A stretch of 44,187 bases of DNA from Sphingomonadales bacterium (GTDB taxonomy: Bacteria > Pseudomonadota > Alphaproteobacteria > Sphingomonadales > Sphingomonadaceae), in the NCBI GenBank assembly GCA_013297725.1, contig JAAFIB010000016.1:1-44187 (forward strand). The letters run 5' to 3'. Below are positions 25,667-33,092 of the stretch, in pieces; position 1 is the stretch's first letter, and the number at the start of each line of letters is the position of its first letter. A program made the position numbers and the translations under genes. The notes under the pieces were generated by a model. It searched no databases. It saw only the letters and a list, made by a program, of their open reading frames with translations, and was not told where the DNA came from.

Positions 25667-26434
25667 ATGACCGATGCTGTCCTGTTTGATGCCCGCGCCG
25701 ATGGTATTGCGATCATCACAATCAACCGCCCCGATACGCGTAACTGCCTTAGCCTTGAAGTGCGCGAAGGACTGTTTGCTGCGTGGGACAGGTTTGAAAA
25801 CGACCCCGCATTGCGCGTCGCGATATTAACCGGCGCGGGGGATAAGGCATTTTGTGCAGGCGGCGATTTAAAGGAAATGGTCGACACCCAATTGCGCGTG
25901 CCGCCGCGCGATATGTTTCCTGTGCCTTATGAAACAATCGCGCTGTCAAAACCGACGATCGCGGCGGTCAACGGTGTGGCCTTTGCTGGCGGCTGGATGA
26001 TTGCGCAGGGCTGTGACCTATGCGTTGCCAGCACATCGGCAAAGTTTGCGATTACAGAGGTGAAGGTCGGGCGCGGATCGCCATGGGCTGCGCCGCTGAT
26101 CCATATGATTCCGCAACGGATCATGATGGAAATCATCCTGACGGGCAAACCGATTACCGCGCAGCGCGCCTATGAAATCGGGTTGGTCAACCGCTTGGCC
26201 GAACCCGACAACCTGATGGCAGCTGCGTTGGAACTGGCCGCAGAGGTGCTCGATGGTGCGCCGTTATCGGTGAAGGCCGGCCGCGAAACGGTTATGCTTG
26301 CCACCGAAATGGGCCGCGCCGCTGCGCTTGACGCAGGCTGGGCCGCGCATGAAACCGCCTATAATAGCGAGGATGCACAAGAAGGGCCGCGCGCCTTTTC
26401 TGAAAAGCGCCGTCCCGAATGGAAAGCGCGCTGA
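25667..26434 (+). CDS. enoyl-CoA hydratase/isomerase (crotonase) family protein
   Basis: A 255-residue crotonase-fold enzyme. ITINRPDTRNCLS, FCAGGDLKEM and VNGVAFAGGWMIAQGCDL form the CoA-binding and oxyanion-hole segments; acidic residues in FAITEVKVGRGSPW and MEIILTGKPITA sit where the two catalytic glutamates of hydratases lie. The region after TEVKVG reads RGSPWAAPL instead of the more usual PGAGGT, so the substrate class may differ from standard 2-enoyl-CoA hydratases. ATG 25667 follows the remnant's stop by one base, with AGGGG upstream; an upstream extension to 25598 runs through the remnant. It probably belongs to one operon with the CitE-like lyase. Confidence 0.9.
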   Translation: MTDAVLFDARADGIAIITINRPDTRNCLSLEVREGLFAAWDRFENDPALRVAILTGAGDKAFCAGGDLKEMVDTQLRVPPRDMFPVPYETIALSKPTIAAVNGVAFAGGWMIAQGCDLCVASTSAKFAITEVKVGRGSPWAAPLIHMIPQRIMMEIILTGKPITAQRAYEIGLVNRLAEPDNLMAAALELAAEVLDGAPLSVKAGRETVMLATEMGRAAALDAGWAAHETAYNSEDAQEGPRAFSEKRRPEWKAR

Positions 26435-26469
26435 GTACACAGCTTAACAGCTAAAGTGCGGATTGCCGA

Positions 26470-26505
26470 GGCTGACACAAAAATGTGTGTTTAAAGATGT
26501 CAGCC
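26470..26505. terminator. inverted repeat between convergent genes
   Basis: GGCTGACA (26470-26477) and TGTCAGCC (26498-26505) form a perfect 8-bp stem, with a further CACA/TGTG pairing inside. It lies between the convergent hydratase and secreted-protein genes. There is no long T-run, so it may be a weak terminator or mRNA-stabilising hairpin. Confidence 0.45.
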
Positions 26506-26526
26506 CCGACAAACTCGTAATTCGGT

Positions 26527-27051
26527 TTAAATATCGCGATTATCAAAACGGATGTAATCAACTTGGCCGCCTGTTGCAGCACAGGTAAAACCATCACTGT
26601 TCAGATCGCCTTCGACGCGCCAGCCATCGCCTTCGCGTGTTACGGACCGGATTTCGCTGACCCTGCTGTTATTGCCTGCGCTGCGTTCAGCGGCATCGGT
26701 GCAGACAGTTACAGCGGACCCCAGATCATTGTCCTGATAGACAGGCCGGTCATCGCGCCGTTCGTCGTTACGATCTTCGTAGCGCGGTTCATTACGGCTT
26801 TGTTTGTCCGCTTCGCTTGCTGCACCTGCGATGATGGCGATGCCAGCCAAAATGCCGATACCTGTCAGCACATCGCCCGCATCCACGCGGTCGCGGTGAC
26901 GATAGCGGCGCCGATGACCGTCCGCTGTTTGGTGCATGACGTCTGCGGTAGATGCAGCTTTGCCCATCGTGGCTGCCATCAACGGCATTGGCGTTACCGC
27001 CAGCATCGCAGCAGCACCGGATGCGAGCATTAATTTGCCTGAAAAATTCAT
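26527..27051 (-). CDS. secreted protein of unknown function (paralogue A)
   Basis: A 174-residue exported protein. A signal peptide ends near AAA before residue 28; a basic stretch (HRRRYRHRDR, 46-55) precedes a glycine-rich hydrophobic segment (residues 58-80) that could insert in a membrane or form a glycine zipper, followed by an Arg/Asp/Glu-rich linker and a compact C-terminal domain with two cysteines (117 and 157) placed to form a disulfide. The same architecture, with similar C-terminal spacing, occurs in the gene upstream (27167-27796), so the two are tandem paralogues. ATG 27051 is preferred over an earlier one because a GGGGG element precedes it and the signal peptide starts there. 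No known family recognised. Confidence 0.75.
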   Translation of the reverse strand: MNFSGKLMLASGAAAMLAVTPMPLMAATMGKAASTADVMHQTADGHRRRYRHRDRVDAGDVLTGIGILAGIAIIAGAASEADKQSRNEPRYEDRNDERRDDRPVYQDNDLGSAVTVCTDAAERSAGNNSRVSEIRSVTREGDGWRVEGDLNSDGFTCAATGGQVDYIRFDNRDI

Positions 27052-27094
27052 GATATTACCCCCGTAAAGAATGAGCCTAAGCCCTATGCACAAA

Positions 27095-27134
27095 TACATG
27101 AACGGCCCAGCCTGTCATTAAGCTGAACCGTTCA
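27095..27134. promoter_or_regulatory. upstream element of paralogue A: shared 11-mer and a TGAAC inverted repeat
   Basis: TACATGAACGG at 27095-27105 recurs exactly at 27913-27923 upstream of the paralogous gene. Nearby, TGAACCGTTCA (27124-27134) is a perfect 5-bp inverted repeat around one base. The arrangement suggests binding sites for a shared envelope-stress type regulator; that is inference. Confidence 0.4.
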
Positions 27135-27166
27135 CATTTAATGCTGTTTCAAAAAGCCACTATATT

Positions 27167-27796
27167 TCAGCGCCACTGATCCAGTCCGCGATAATCAACG
27201 TCGATCACCCGGCCGCGCTCAACATAGCAGGTAAAGCGGCCCTTGTCGTAACCACGATCATAGCCACGATCGTAGCGGTTCCGGCCACGATAGCCATCTT
27301 GCACCACCAGATTACCCGTTACGCGATAGCCATAGCGCGTGCGGTCGATGTAATTGATTTGAGTCACATCGGCGCGGCTGTAACGGCTTGCCCATTGCTC
27401 CACAGCGTTAACACACTGGCTAACTGCGGCGCGGCTGCCACGTTGGCTGTCATAACCATAATCGTCATATCCGCGATCATGTCCACGCCCGCGTCCACGG
27501 CGATGGCCATTGTCATAGCGACCATCGCGGTCATCATAACGCCCATCATTGTAGCGTCCGTCATCATAGCGACCATCATTGTAACGACCATTGTCATAGC
27601 CGCGATCACGGTCACGATCATTATCCGAAGATGCAATCACAGCGGCAATACCGCCAAGGATAACAGCACCGGCAATAACTTCGCCGGCACTGATACCGTC
27701 ATTATCGCGGCCACGTGCCTCGGCAGGGGCGGCGACACTGACCAGGGCCGCAGCTGCGGCACCGGCGCTGAGCAGGCTCTTGGTCAAAATCTTCAT
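27167..27796 (-). CDS. secreted Arg/Asp/Tyr-rich protein of unknown function (paralogue B)
   Basis: A 209-residue exported protein. Signal peptide to about AEA (residue 27); a glycine/alanine hydrophobic segment at residues 35-57; a highly charged, Tyr/Gly/Asp/Arg-rich low-complexity region at 58-120 with four exact-length five-residue units GRYND/GRYDD (70-89); then a domain with Cys128 and Cys190 and the phrase YGYRVTGNLVVQ. The C-terminal domain contains a second RGYDRGYDKGR stretch. Paralogue A shares the order signal peptide, glycine segment, charged linker, two-cysteine domain. AAGGAG lies 7 bases before the ATG. Function unknown; a periplasmic or surface role is inferred from the signal peptide. 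Confidence 0.78.
   Translation of the reverse strand: MKILTKSLLSAGAAAAALVSVAAPAEARGRDNDGISAGEVIAGAVILGGIAAVIASSDNDRDRDRGYDNGRYNDGRYDDGRYNDGRYDDRDGRYDNGHRRGRGRGHDRGYDDYGYDSQRGSRAAVSQCVNAVEQWASRYSRADVTQINYIDRTRYGYRVTGNLVVQDGYRGRNRYDRGYDRGYDKGRFTCYVERGRVIDVDYRGLDQWR
27530..27589 (-). repeat. four 15-bp coding tandem repeats
   Basis: Four consecutive 15-base units encode GRYND, GRYDD, GRYND and GRYDD in paralogue B. The units differ at several third positions, so the array is not perfect and is kept in frame. Copy number could vary between strains. Confidence 0.85.
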
Positions 27797-28136
27797 CGTC
27801 TTTCTCCTTTGCGAAGTTGGAATAATCTCCGCCTTCGAAAATGGATTTAAGCGATTCGTTCTGATCGGTGGCTGAATCGAGTTGTCAGCAGCTGTTCATA
27901 AAAATCGGCTTTTACATGAACGGAGCTGTTTGGGCGCCCCTGGCACCGATTGCCAATGAGCCTTATCGATCCCGATAATGAAATCGGACTTTGCTGGTGA
28001 TAGTCTTTACTCTGAAACCGAGGTGATGGATAAGCGCCGGTCTAAAAAGAACACGGCGCAAACATTATGATGTTTTTGCGATTTTACAGCACGACGTTGA
28101 TCAGGAATAAGGGCCGCGACCCGATGGAGAGTTAAG
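27797..28136. other. 340-base intergenic region between divergent genes
   Basis: Holds the leader of paralogue B on the left (AAGGAG site, TACATGAACGG at 27913-27923 and TGAAC-type words) and the leader of the acyl-CoA dehydrogenase gene on the right (GGAG 9 bases before its ATG). I see no open frame, RNA gene or strong hairpin. Promoter hexamers could not be assigned with confidence. Confidence 0.5.
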
Positions 28137-29315
28137 ATGGCAACTGCACCTAGTACCTATCGTGCACCAATGGATCCTGATGAAGAAGCGGCGCTGCTCG
28201 ACGCGATCCAGAAATGGGTTGATAAAGAAGTACGCCCGGTCGTGCAGAAATACGATCATGACGATATCTGGCCAGAAGAAATCGTTCACCAGATGGTCGA
28301 AATGGGTCTGTTCGGTGCAACCATTGGGCAGGAATATGGCGGGCTTGGTCTGTCAGCTGTTACTTATGCAAAGATCGTCGCTTTGATATCGTCGCACTGG
28401 ATGGCGATTACCGGTATTTTCAACTCGCACCTGATAATGGCCTGCGCGGTTGAACGTTTCGGCACGCCAGCGCAAAAGGCGAAGTGGCTGCCAAAATTTG
28501 CCAGCGGCGAAATTCGTGGCGGGCTGGCGCTGACCGAGCCCAATGCTGGAACCGATCTGCAAGCAATCCGCATGGTCGCGCAGAGGGACGGTGATGATTA
28601 TGTGATCAATGGGACCAAAACCTGGATTTCAAATGGGATAAATGGCGGTTGTTTCGCATTGCTGGCAAAGACTGACCCAAAGGCCGATCCGCGGTACAAG
28701 GGCATGAGCCTGTTTATCGCGCCAAAGCATGAGGGCTTTACGACCGGCAAGAAGTTCAAAAAGCTTGGCTATAACTGCATTGATAGTGCCGAGCTGATCT
28801 TTGAAAACTACCGGATCCCTGCCGACAACTTAATCGGCGGAGTAGAGGGGCAGGGCTTTTTCCAAGCAACAGGCGGTCTGGAATTGGGCCGCATCAATGT
28901 CGCGGCACGCGGTGTGGGTGTGGCCGAAGGTTCGCTGCGTCTGGCCACCGAATATTCGCAATTGCGCGAAACGATGGGCAAGCCGATTTGCGAGCACCAG
29001 GCGATTCAGCTGAAACTGGGCGAAATGGTAACGCGTGCCCGCGCGGCGCGTTTGCTGACATTCGACGCAGCTGAGGCCTATGATCGCGGCGATCGTTGCG
29101 ACATGGAGGCAGGCATGGCCAAGTTCTACGCCTCCGAAGCCGCAGTCGCGAATTGCCAAGACGCGATGCGTGTGTTCGGCGGCTACAGCTATTCAAAAGA
29201 GTATGACATCGAACGGCTATATCGCGACTCGATGTTTATGTGCATCGCCGAAGGCACCAACGAGATGCAGCGCATCATCATCTCCAAACAATGGATAAAG
29301 GCAAACCCTGCGTGA
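28137..29315 (+). CDS. acyl-CoA dehydrogenase
   Basis: A 392-residue FAD enzyme that introduces a trans-2 double bond into an acyl-CoA, passing electrons to electron-transfer flavoprotein. LALTEPNAGTDLQ and TWISNG are the FAD/substrate motifs; RGVGVAEGSLRLATEY and FGGYSYSKEYDIERLYRD follow; the catalytic base is the Glu in CIAEGTNEMQR near the C terminus. Length is normal. Chain type is unknown, but the downstream family III CoA-transferases overlapping by 4 bases suggest branched or dicarboxylic substrates rather than simple fatty acids. GGAG precedes the ATG. Confidence 0.93.
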   Translation: MATAPSTYRAPMDPDEEAALLDAIQKWVDKEVRPVVQKYDHDDIWPEEIVHQMVEMGLFGATIGQEYGGLGLSAVTYAKIVALISSHWMAITGIFNSHLIMACAVERFGTPAQKAKWLPKFASGEIRGGLALTEPNAGTDLQAIRMVAQRDGDDYVINGTKTWISNGINGGCFALLAKTDPKADPRYKGMSLFIAPKHEGFTTGKKFKKLGYNCIDSAELIFENYRIPADNLIGGVEGQGFFQATGGLELGRINVAARGVGVAEGSLRLATEYSQLRETMGKPICEHQAIQLKLGEMVTRARAARLLTFDAAEAYDRGDRCDMEAGMAKFYASEAAVANCQDAMRVFGGYSYSKEYDIERLYRDSMFMCIAEGTNEMQRIIISKQWIKANPA

Positions 29316-30520
29316 GTGGCAGTGAACAACAGCGCGCATTACCCCTTGTCGGCTTCCGCTTCTTAAGTGCCGAGCAATATGGTGCCGGGCCATATGGTAC
29401 GCAGTTTTTGGCGCAGCTGGGTGCAGAGGTTATCAAGATTGAGCCGCCCAAAGGTGGTGATACCGCGCGCCATGTTGGTCCGCATTTTTTGCGTGAAGGC
29501 GAAAGCGTCTATTTCCATGCTTTTAACCTCAACAAGAAATCGCTGACGCTCGATCTAAACAGCGATCAGGGCAAAAAGATATTCCGTCAGCTGGTGGAAA
29601 CCAGCCACGGCGTCGCCAACAATCTACGCGGCGATTTGCCCGCGCGTATGGGCCTGACATATGATGCGCTGAAAGACACTAACCCCGCCATCGTTTGCGC
29701 GCATTTATCCGCCTATGGCCGTGATAATGCGCGGGCGAAATGGCCGGGCTATGACTATTTGATGCAGGCAGAGGCAGGATTTTGTATGCTGACCGGCGAT
29801 CCCGATGGTGAGCCGCAACGAATGGGATTGTCCATCGTCGACTTTATGACTGGCACGATGATGGCCGTCGGGCTGCTCGCCGCATTGGTCGATGCGCAGC
29901 GCAGCGGGCTGGGGCGTGATGTTGATCTCGATCTGTTGTCGACGGCGGTGCATCAGACCAGCTATCCAGCGTTGTGGTATATGAATGAGGGCGACGTTAC
30001 GCAGCGCACGCCCCGCTCAGCCCATCCATCCGCCACGCCCAGCCAAATGTTCCGCTGCGCCGATGGCTGGATGTTTGTGATGTGCCAGCTGCCAAAATTC
30101 TGGGCGCTGTTAACAGAGAAAATTGCGCGTCCCGATTTGGCAGCGGACCCGCGATTTATCAGCGAAGCAGATCGTCTCGCCAATCGCGGGGCGTTAAGTG
30201 ATCTGTTGGATGGTATTTTCAGCACGCAACCCACATCCCATTGGCAGGCGCTACTTGAAGGGTTTGTTCCAATTGCGCCGGTGTACCAACTCGATCAGGC
30301 GCTGGATAACCCATGGCTGGATACTATCGGCATGACCGATACGGTGCAGCATCCTGACCGCGATGAATTGCGTGTGCTAGCCAGTCCGATCCGCATTGAT
30401 GGAAAGAGGCTGCCCAATCGAGCAGGGCCGCTGTTGGGGCAGGATAGCGACGATATTCTCGCTGACCTTGGCTATGATACAGACGCCATCGCTGGCCTTC
30501 GTGCCGGCGGTATTGTTTAA
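29312..30520 (+). CDS. family III CoA-transferase (CaiB/BaiF), first copy
   Basis: A 402-residue CoA-transferase of the formyl-CoA transferase/CaiB type. LSAEQYGAGPYGTQFLAQLGAEVIKIEPP is the family N-terminal signature (its parts at residues about 15-45), followed by LNLNKKSLTLDL-like FNLNKKSLTLDLNS. The aspartate that carries the acyl anhydride is in GYDYLMQAEAG. The GTG at 29312 overlaps the acyl-CoA dehydrogenase stop (GTGA); an earlier ATG at 29291 lacks a ribosome binding site. It shares an operon with the dehydrogenase and a second CaiB-type gene 12 bases downstream. The acid substrate is unknown. Confidence 0.9.
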   Translation: MSGSEQQRALPLVGFRFLSAEQYGAGPYGTQFLAQLGAEVIKIEPPKGGDTARHVGPHFLREGESVYFHAFNLNKKSLTLDLNSDQGKKIFRQLVETSHGVANNLRGDLPARMGLTYDALKDTNPAIVCAHLSAYGRDNARAKWPGYDYLMQAEAGFCMLTGDPDGEPQRMGLSIVDFMTGTMMAVGLLAALVDAQRSGLGRDVDLDLLSTAVHQTSYPALWYMNEGDVTQRTPRSAHPSATPSQMFRCADGWMFVMCQLPKFWALLTEKIARPDLAADPRFISEADRLANRGALSDLLDGIFSTQPTSHWQALLEGFVPIAPVYQLDQALDNPWLDTIGMTDTVQHPDRDELRVLASPIRIDGKRLPNRAGPLLGQDSDDILADLGYDTDAIAGLRAGGIV

Positions 30521-30532
30521 AGGCAGGGGCAA

Positions 30533-31615
30533 GTGGGCAAGCTTTCAGGGTTAAAGGTAATCGACCTTTCGGTGTTCCTGCCCGGCCCCATGCTGACGAT
30601 GATGATGGCTGATCAAGGCGCAGAGGTCATCAAGATAGAGACTGCGGCGGGCGATCCGGCGCGCGAACAGGCTCCGTTTGAAAACGGGCAATCGATATGG
30701 TTCCGCAACCTGAATCGCGGCAAAAAAAGCATCGTTCTTGATCTGAAAAGTGAAGCAGGCAAAGCGCGGCTGTGGCAGATGATCGAGGCGGCAGATGTCT
30801 TTATCGAGGGCTTTCGCCCCGGCGTGATGCAACGGCTGGGCTTTGATTATGCTGCGGTGTCGGCGCGCAATCCGCGCATCGTGTATTGCTCGATCTCTGC
30901 ATTTGGACAGGCTGGCGCATTGGCGCATCATCCCGCGCACGACATGGCGACACAGGCGCTGGCGGGTTTCTTGTCGGTCAATGACGGGCCAGATGGAACA
31001 CCAGTTGTGCCGGGCACGCCGTCGGCCGATATGGCAGCGGGTTTGACCGGGCTTTCGGCGGTGCTGATGGCGTTGATCGGACGCGACCGGACGGGGAAGG
31101 GCGATTACATCGATTGCGCGATGCTCGACAGCCTGTTGCCCTGGTGCGCGCATACCGCAGGCAGCGCGATTGCGGGTGGTGATGCGCCCCGATCATCGCA
31201 GCAAAGGTCACTTGGCGGTGCGGCGTTCTATCACGTGTACGAAACAGCCGATGGCAAGCATGTTGTCCTTGGCGGGCGCGAAATGAAGTTTGTGACCAAT
31301 TTGCTGACCGCATTGGGTCGCGCAGACATGATTGCCATTGCCGAGCAACCGGCAGGCGAACAGAGCGAATTGATTGCGTATCTGCGCGGGGTTTTTGTCT
31401 CCAAGACCCGCGATGAATGGACCGAATGGTTCGCAGATAAGGACGTTGCCTTTGCCCCTGTGCTGAATTTCCGTGAAGCATTGGACCAGCCGCATATCGC
31501 CGAACGCGGGCTATGGGTCGAGCATGACAACGCGCATCAGATCGCGCCCGCCATCCACTTTGCGTCAGAAGAATGGACACCCCAAAACGCACCCGAGTTA
31601 AACGGCGATGGTTAG
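30533..31615 (+). CDS. family III CoA-transferase / alpha-methylacyl-CoA racemase-like, second copy
   Basis: A 360-residue CaiB/BaiF protein. LSVFLPGPMLTMMMADQGAEVIKIE is the N-terminal signature (in pieces, residues about 12-36); the catalytic Asp is in HPAHDMATQALAG. Its length and the short C-terminal half are closer to alpha-methylacyl-CoA racemase than to formyl-CoA transferase, so it may be a racemase. The start is GTG 12 bases after the first copy, with AGGGGC upstream. It is only about one quarter to one third identical by eye to the first copy, so this is not a recent duplication. Two such genes together could form a heteromeric CoA-transferase or do successive steps. Confidence 0.88.
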   Translation: MGKLSGLKVIDLSVFLPGPMLTMMMADQGAEVIKIETAAGDPAREQAPFENGQSIWFRNLNRGKKSIVLDLKSEAGKARLWQMIEAADVFIEGFRPGVMQRLGFDYAAVSARNPRIVYCSISAFGQAGALAHHPAHDMATQALAGFLSVNDGPDGTPVVPGTPSADMAAGLTGLSAVLMALIGRDRTGKGDYIDCAMLDSLLPWCAHTAGSAIAGGDAPRSSQQRSLGGAAFYHVYETADGKHVVLGGREMKFVTNLLTALGRADMIAIAEQPAGEQSELIAYLRGVFVSKTRDEWTEWFADKDVAFAPVLNFREALDQPHIAERGLWVEHDNAHQIAPAIHFASEEWTPQNAPELNGDG

Positions 31616-31710
31616 GGGAAAGCAATATCCCCTCCCGACAGCATTTTTTTGTGCGCAGCATTTGCATTCGGCAGCGCAGTCAATAAGAATAGCATACGTG
31701 ACATAGAGCC

Positions 31711-31746
31711 GGGGGCAAACGGGGGCCAAAACGGGGGCCAAAAAAC
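31711..31746 (+). repeat. three short G-rich direct repeats before the reductase gene
   Basis: Units GGGGGCAAAC, GGGGGCCAAAAC and GGGGGCCAAAAAAC follow one another directly. They end 13 bases before the proposed GTG start of the ferredoxin-NADP reductase. They may affect initiation, slippage or transcription; no known element is recognised. Confidence 0.7.
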
Positions 31747-31759
31747 AGGGAGACTGCGC

Positions 31760-33067
31760 GTGCGGCATATCGCGATTATCGGGTCTGGGCCTGCGGGCTA
31801 TTATACAGCAGAGGCCGCGCAAAAGGCGTTTGGTGAGGATGTCCGCGTGGATATTATCGACCGGCTGCCGGTGCCATTTGGCCTGATCCGCTTCGGCGTT
31901 GCGCCTGACCATCAATCAATCAAAGCCGTCTCGCGGCGGTACGAGGCAACGGCCCTGTCGGATAATGTCCGCTTTGTCGGCAACGTAACCGTCGGGCAGG
32001 ACGTCACGATTGATGAACTGACCGCGCTGTATGATGCGGTCGTGCTGGCAACCGGCGCGCCGAATGACAGGGCGCTTGGCATAGAGGGCGATGACTTGCC
32101 CGGCGTTTACGGCAGCGCGGCGTTCGTGGGCTGGTATAATGGCCATCCCGATTTCGCTGGGCTGAACCCGCCGTTTGATGGCAAGCATATTGTGGTCATC
32201 GGCAACGGCAATGTCGCACTGGATGTCGCGCGGATTTGTTCCAAAACGCGCGCCGAATTTGCCGGGTCCGACATTGTCGGCCATGCGCTGGATGCATTGG
32301 AGACGGCAAAGACCGAGAGTATCACGATCCTAGGCCGCCGCGGCCCGCACCAGATTGCGATGACGCCAAAGGAGCTGGGCGAGCTGGGCCATTTATCGCG
32401 CGCGACCCCGGTGGTGGAACGCAGCGATTTGCCGGAGCTTGAGGCCGATGCATTGCTGGAACCCGGCATGCGCAAATCGGTAACGCATCTGCGCGAATTT
32501 GCCGCAACGCCCGAAAGCTTCCGCGCCGATAAAGACATCCGCATCGAGTTTGATTTCTTTGCCGCCCCCGTGCGGATCGAAGGCGATGGCAAAGTCGAAC
32601 GCGTCGTCATCGAACGCACAAAGCTGGACGAAAACCTGAAAAGCGTTGCCACGGGTGAGACATACACCATCCCCGCCAGCATGGTTATCGCCTGTATCGG
32701 CTATCAAACTCCGCCCATCGACGGCGTGCCATATGAACACGGCCGCGGCCGTTTTGCCAGTGATGAGGGGCGGATTTTGCCCGGCCTATACTGCGTCGGC
32801 TGGGCACGGCGCGGACCAACGGGAACAATTGGCACAAACAAGCCCGACGGCTTTGCAATTGTGGAATTGATCGCAGCGGATATTGGCGGCGGCGGCGGCA
32901 AAGCAGGCCGCCCGGGATTGGATGCCTTGCTTGATCAGCGCAGCGTGCAGGTGGTGAAATTCAGCGACTGGAAAAAGATCGAAGAAGCTGAAGCCGCAAG
33001 GGCAAGAGACGGCGCGCCGAGGGAAAAGTTCGTGACCGTCGAGGATATGATTAAAGCGAGTGGGTGA
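31760..33067 (+). CDS. ferredoxin/adrenodoxin-NADP+ reductase, FprA-like
   Basis: A 435-residue FAD/NADP flavoenzyme of the adrenodoxin reductase-like group that moves electrons between NADPH and ferredoxin. FAD motif IIGSGPAGYYTAEA (residues about 5-18); VPFGLIRFGVAPDHQSIK is the family hallmark; NADP motif IGNGNVALDVARI; the C-terminal GWARRGPTGTIGTNK is the conserved FAD contact. GTG 31760 is chosen because AGGGAG lies 8 bases upstream and the FAD motif follows at once; a longer reading from 31649 would translate the G-rich repeats and has no family similarity. It could feed ferredoxin-dependent enzymes such as the window's CysI or P450s elsewhere; inference. Confidence 0.92.
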   Translation: MRHIAIIGSGPAGYYTAEAAQKAFGEDVRVDIIDRLPVPFGLIRFGVAPDHQSIKAVSRRYEATALSDNVRFVGNVTVGQDVTIDELTALYDAVVLATGAPNDRALGIEGDDLPGVYGSAAFVGWYNGHPDFAGLNPPFDGKHIVVIGNGNVALDVARICSKTRAEFAGSDIVGHALDALETAKTESITILGRRGPHQIAMTPKELGELGHLSRATPVVERSDLPELEADALLEPGMRKSVTHLREFAATPESFRADKDIRIEFDFFAAPVRIEGDGKVERVVIERTKLDENLKSVATGETYTIPASMVIACIGYQTPPIDGVPYEHGRGRFASDEGRILPGLYCVGWARRGPTGTIGTNKPDGFAIVELIAADIGGGGGKAGRPGLDALLDQRSVQVVKFSDWKKIEEAEAARARDGAPREKFVTVEDMIKASG

Positions 33068-33092
33068 GGGGTGTGAAAGGATAAAGGTTACA

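Noticed and set aside
27530-27589. Regular 15-bp repeats that might suggest a CRISPR-like array
   Set aside because: The units are adjacent without spacers, keep the reading frame and encode GRYND/GRYDD in a secreted protein.
31649-31759. Upstream extension of the ferredoxin-NADP reductase
   Set aside because: It would translate the G-rich repeats, and the FAD-binding motif with a good ribosome binding site begins at the GTG at 31760.
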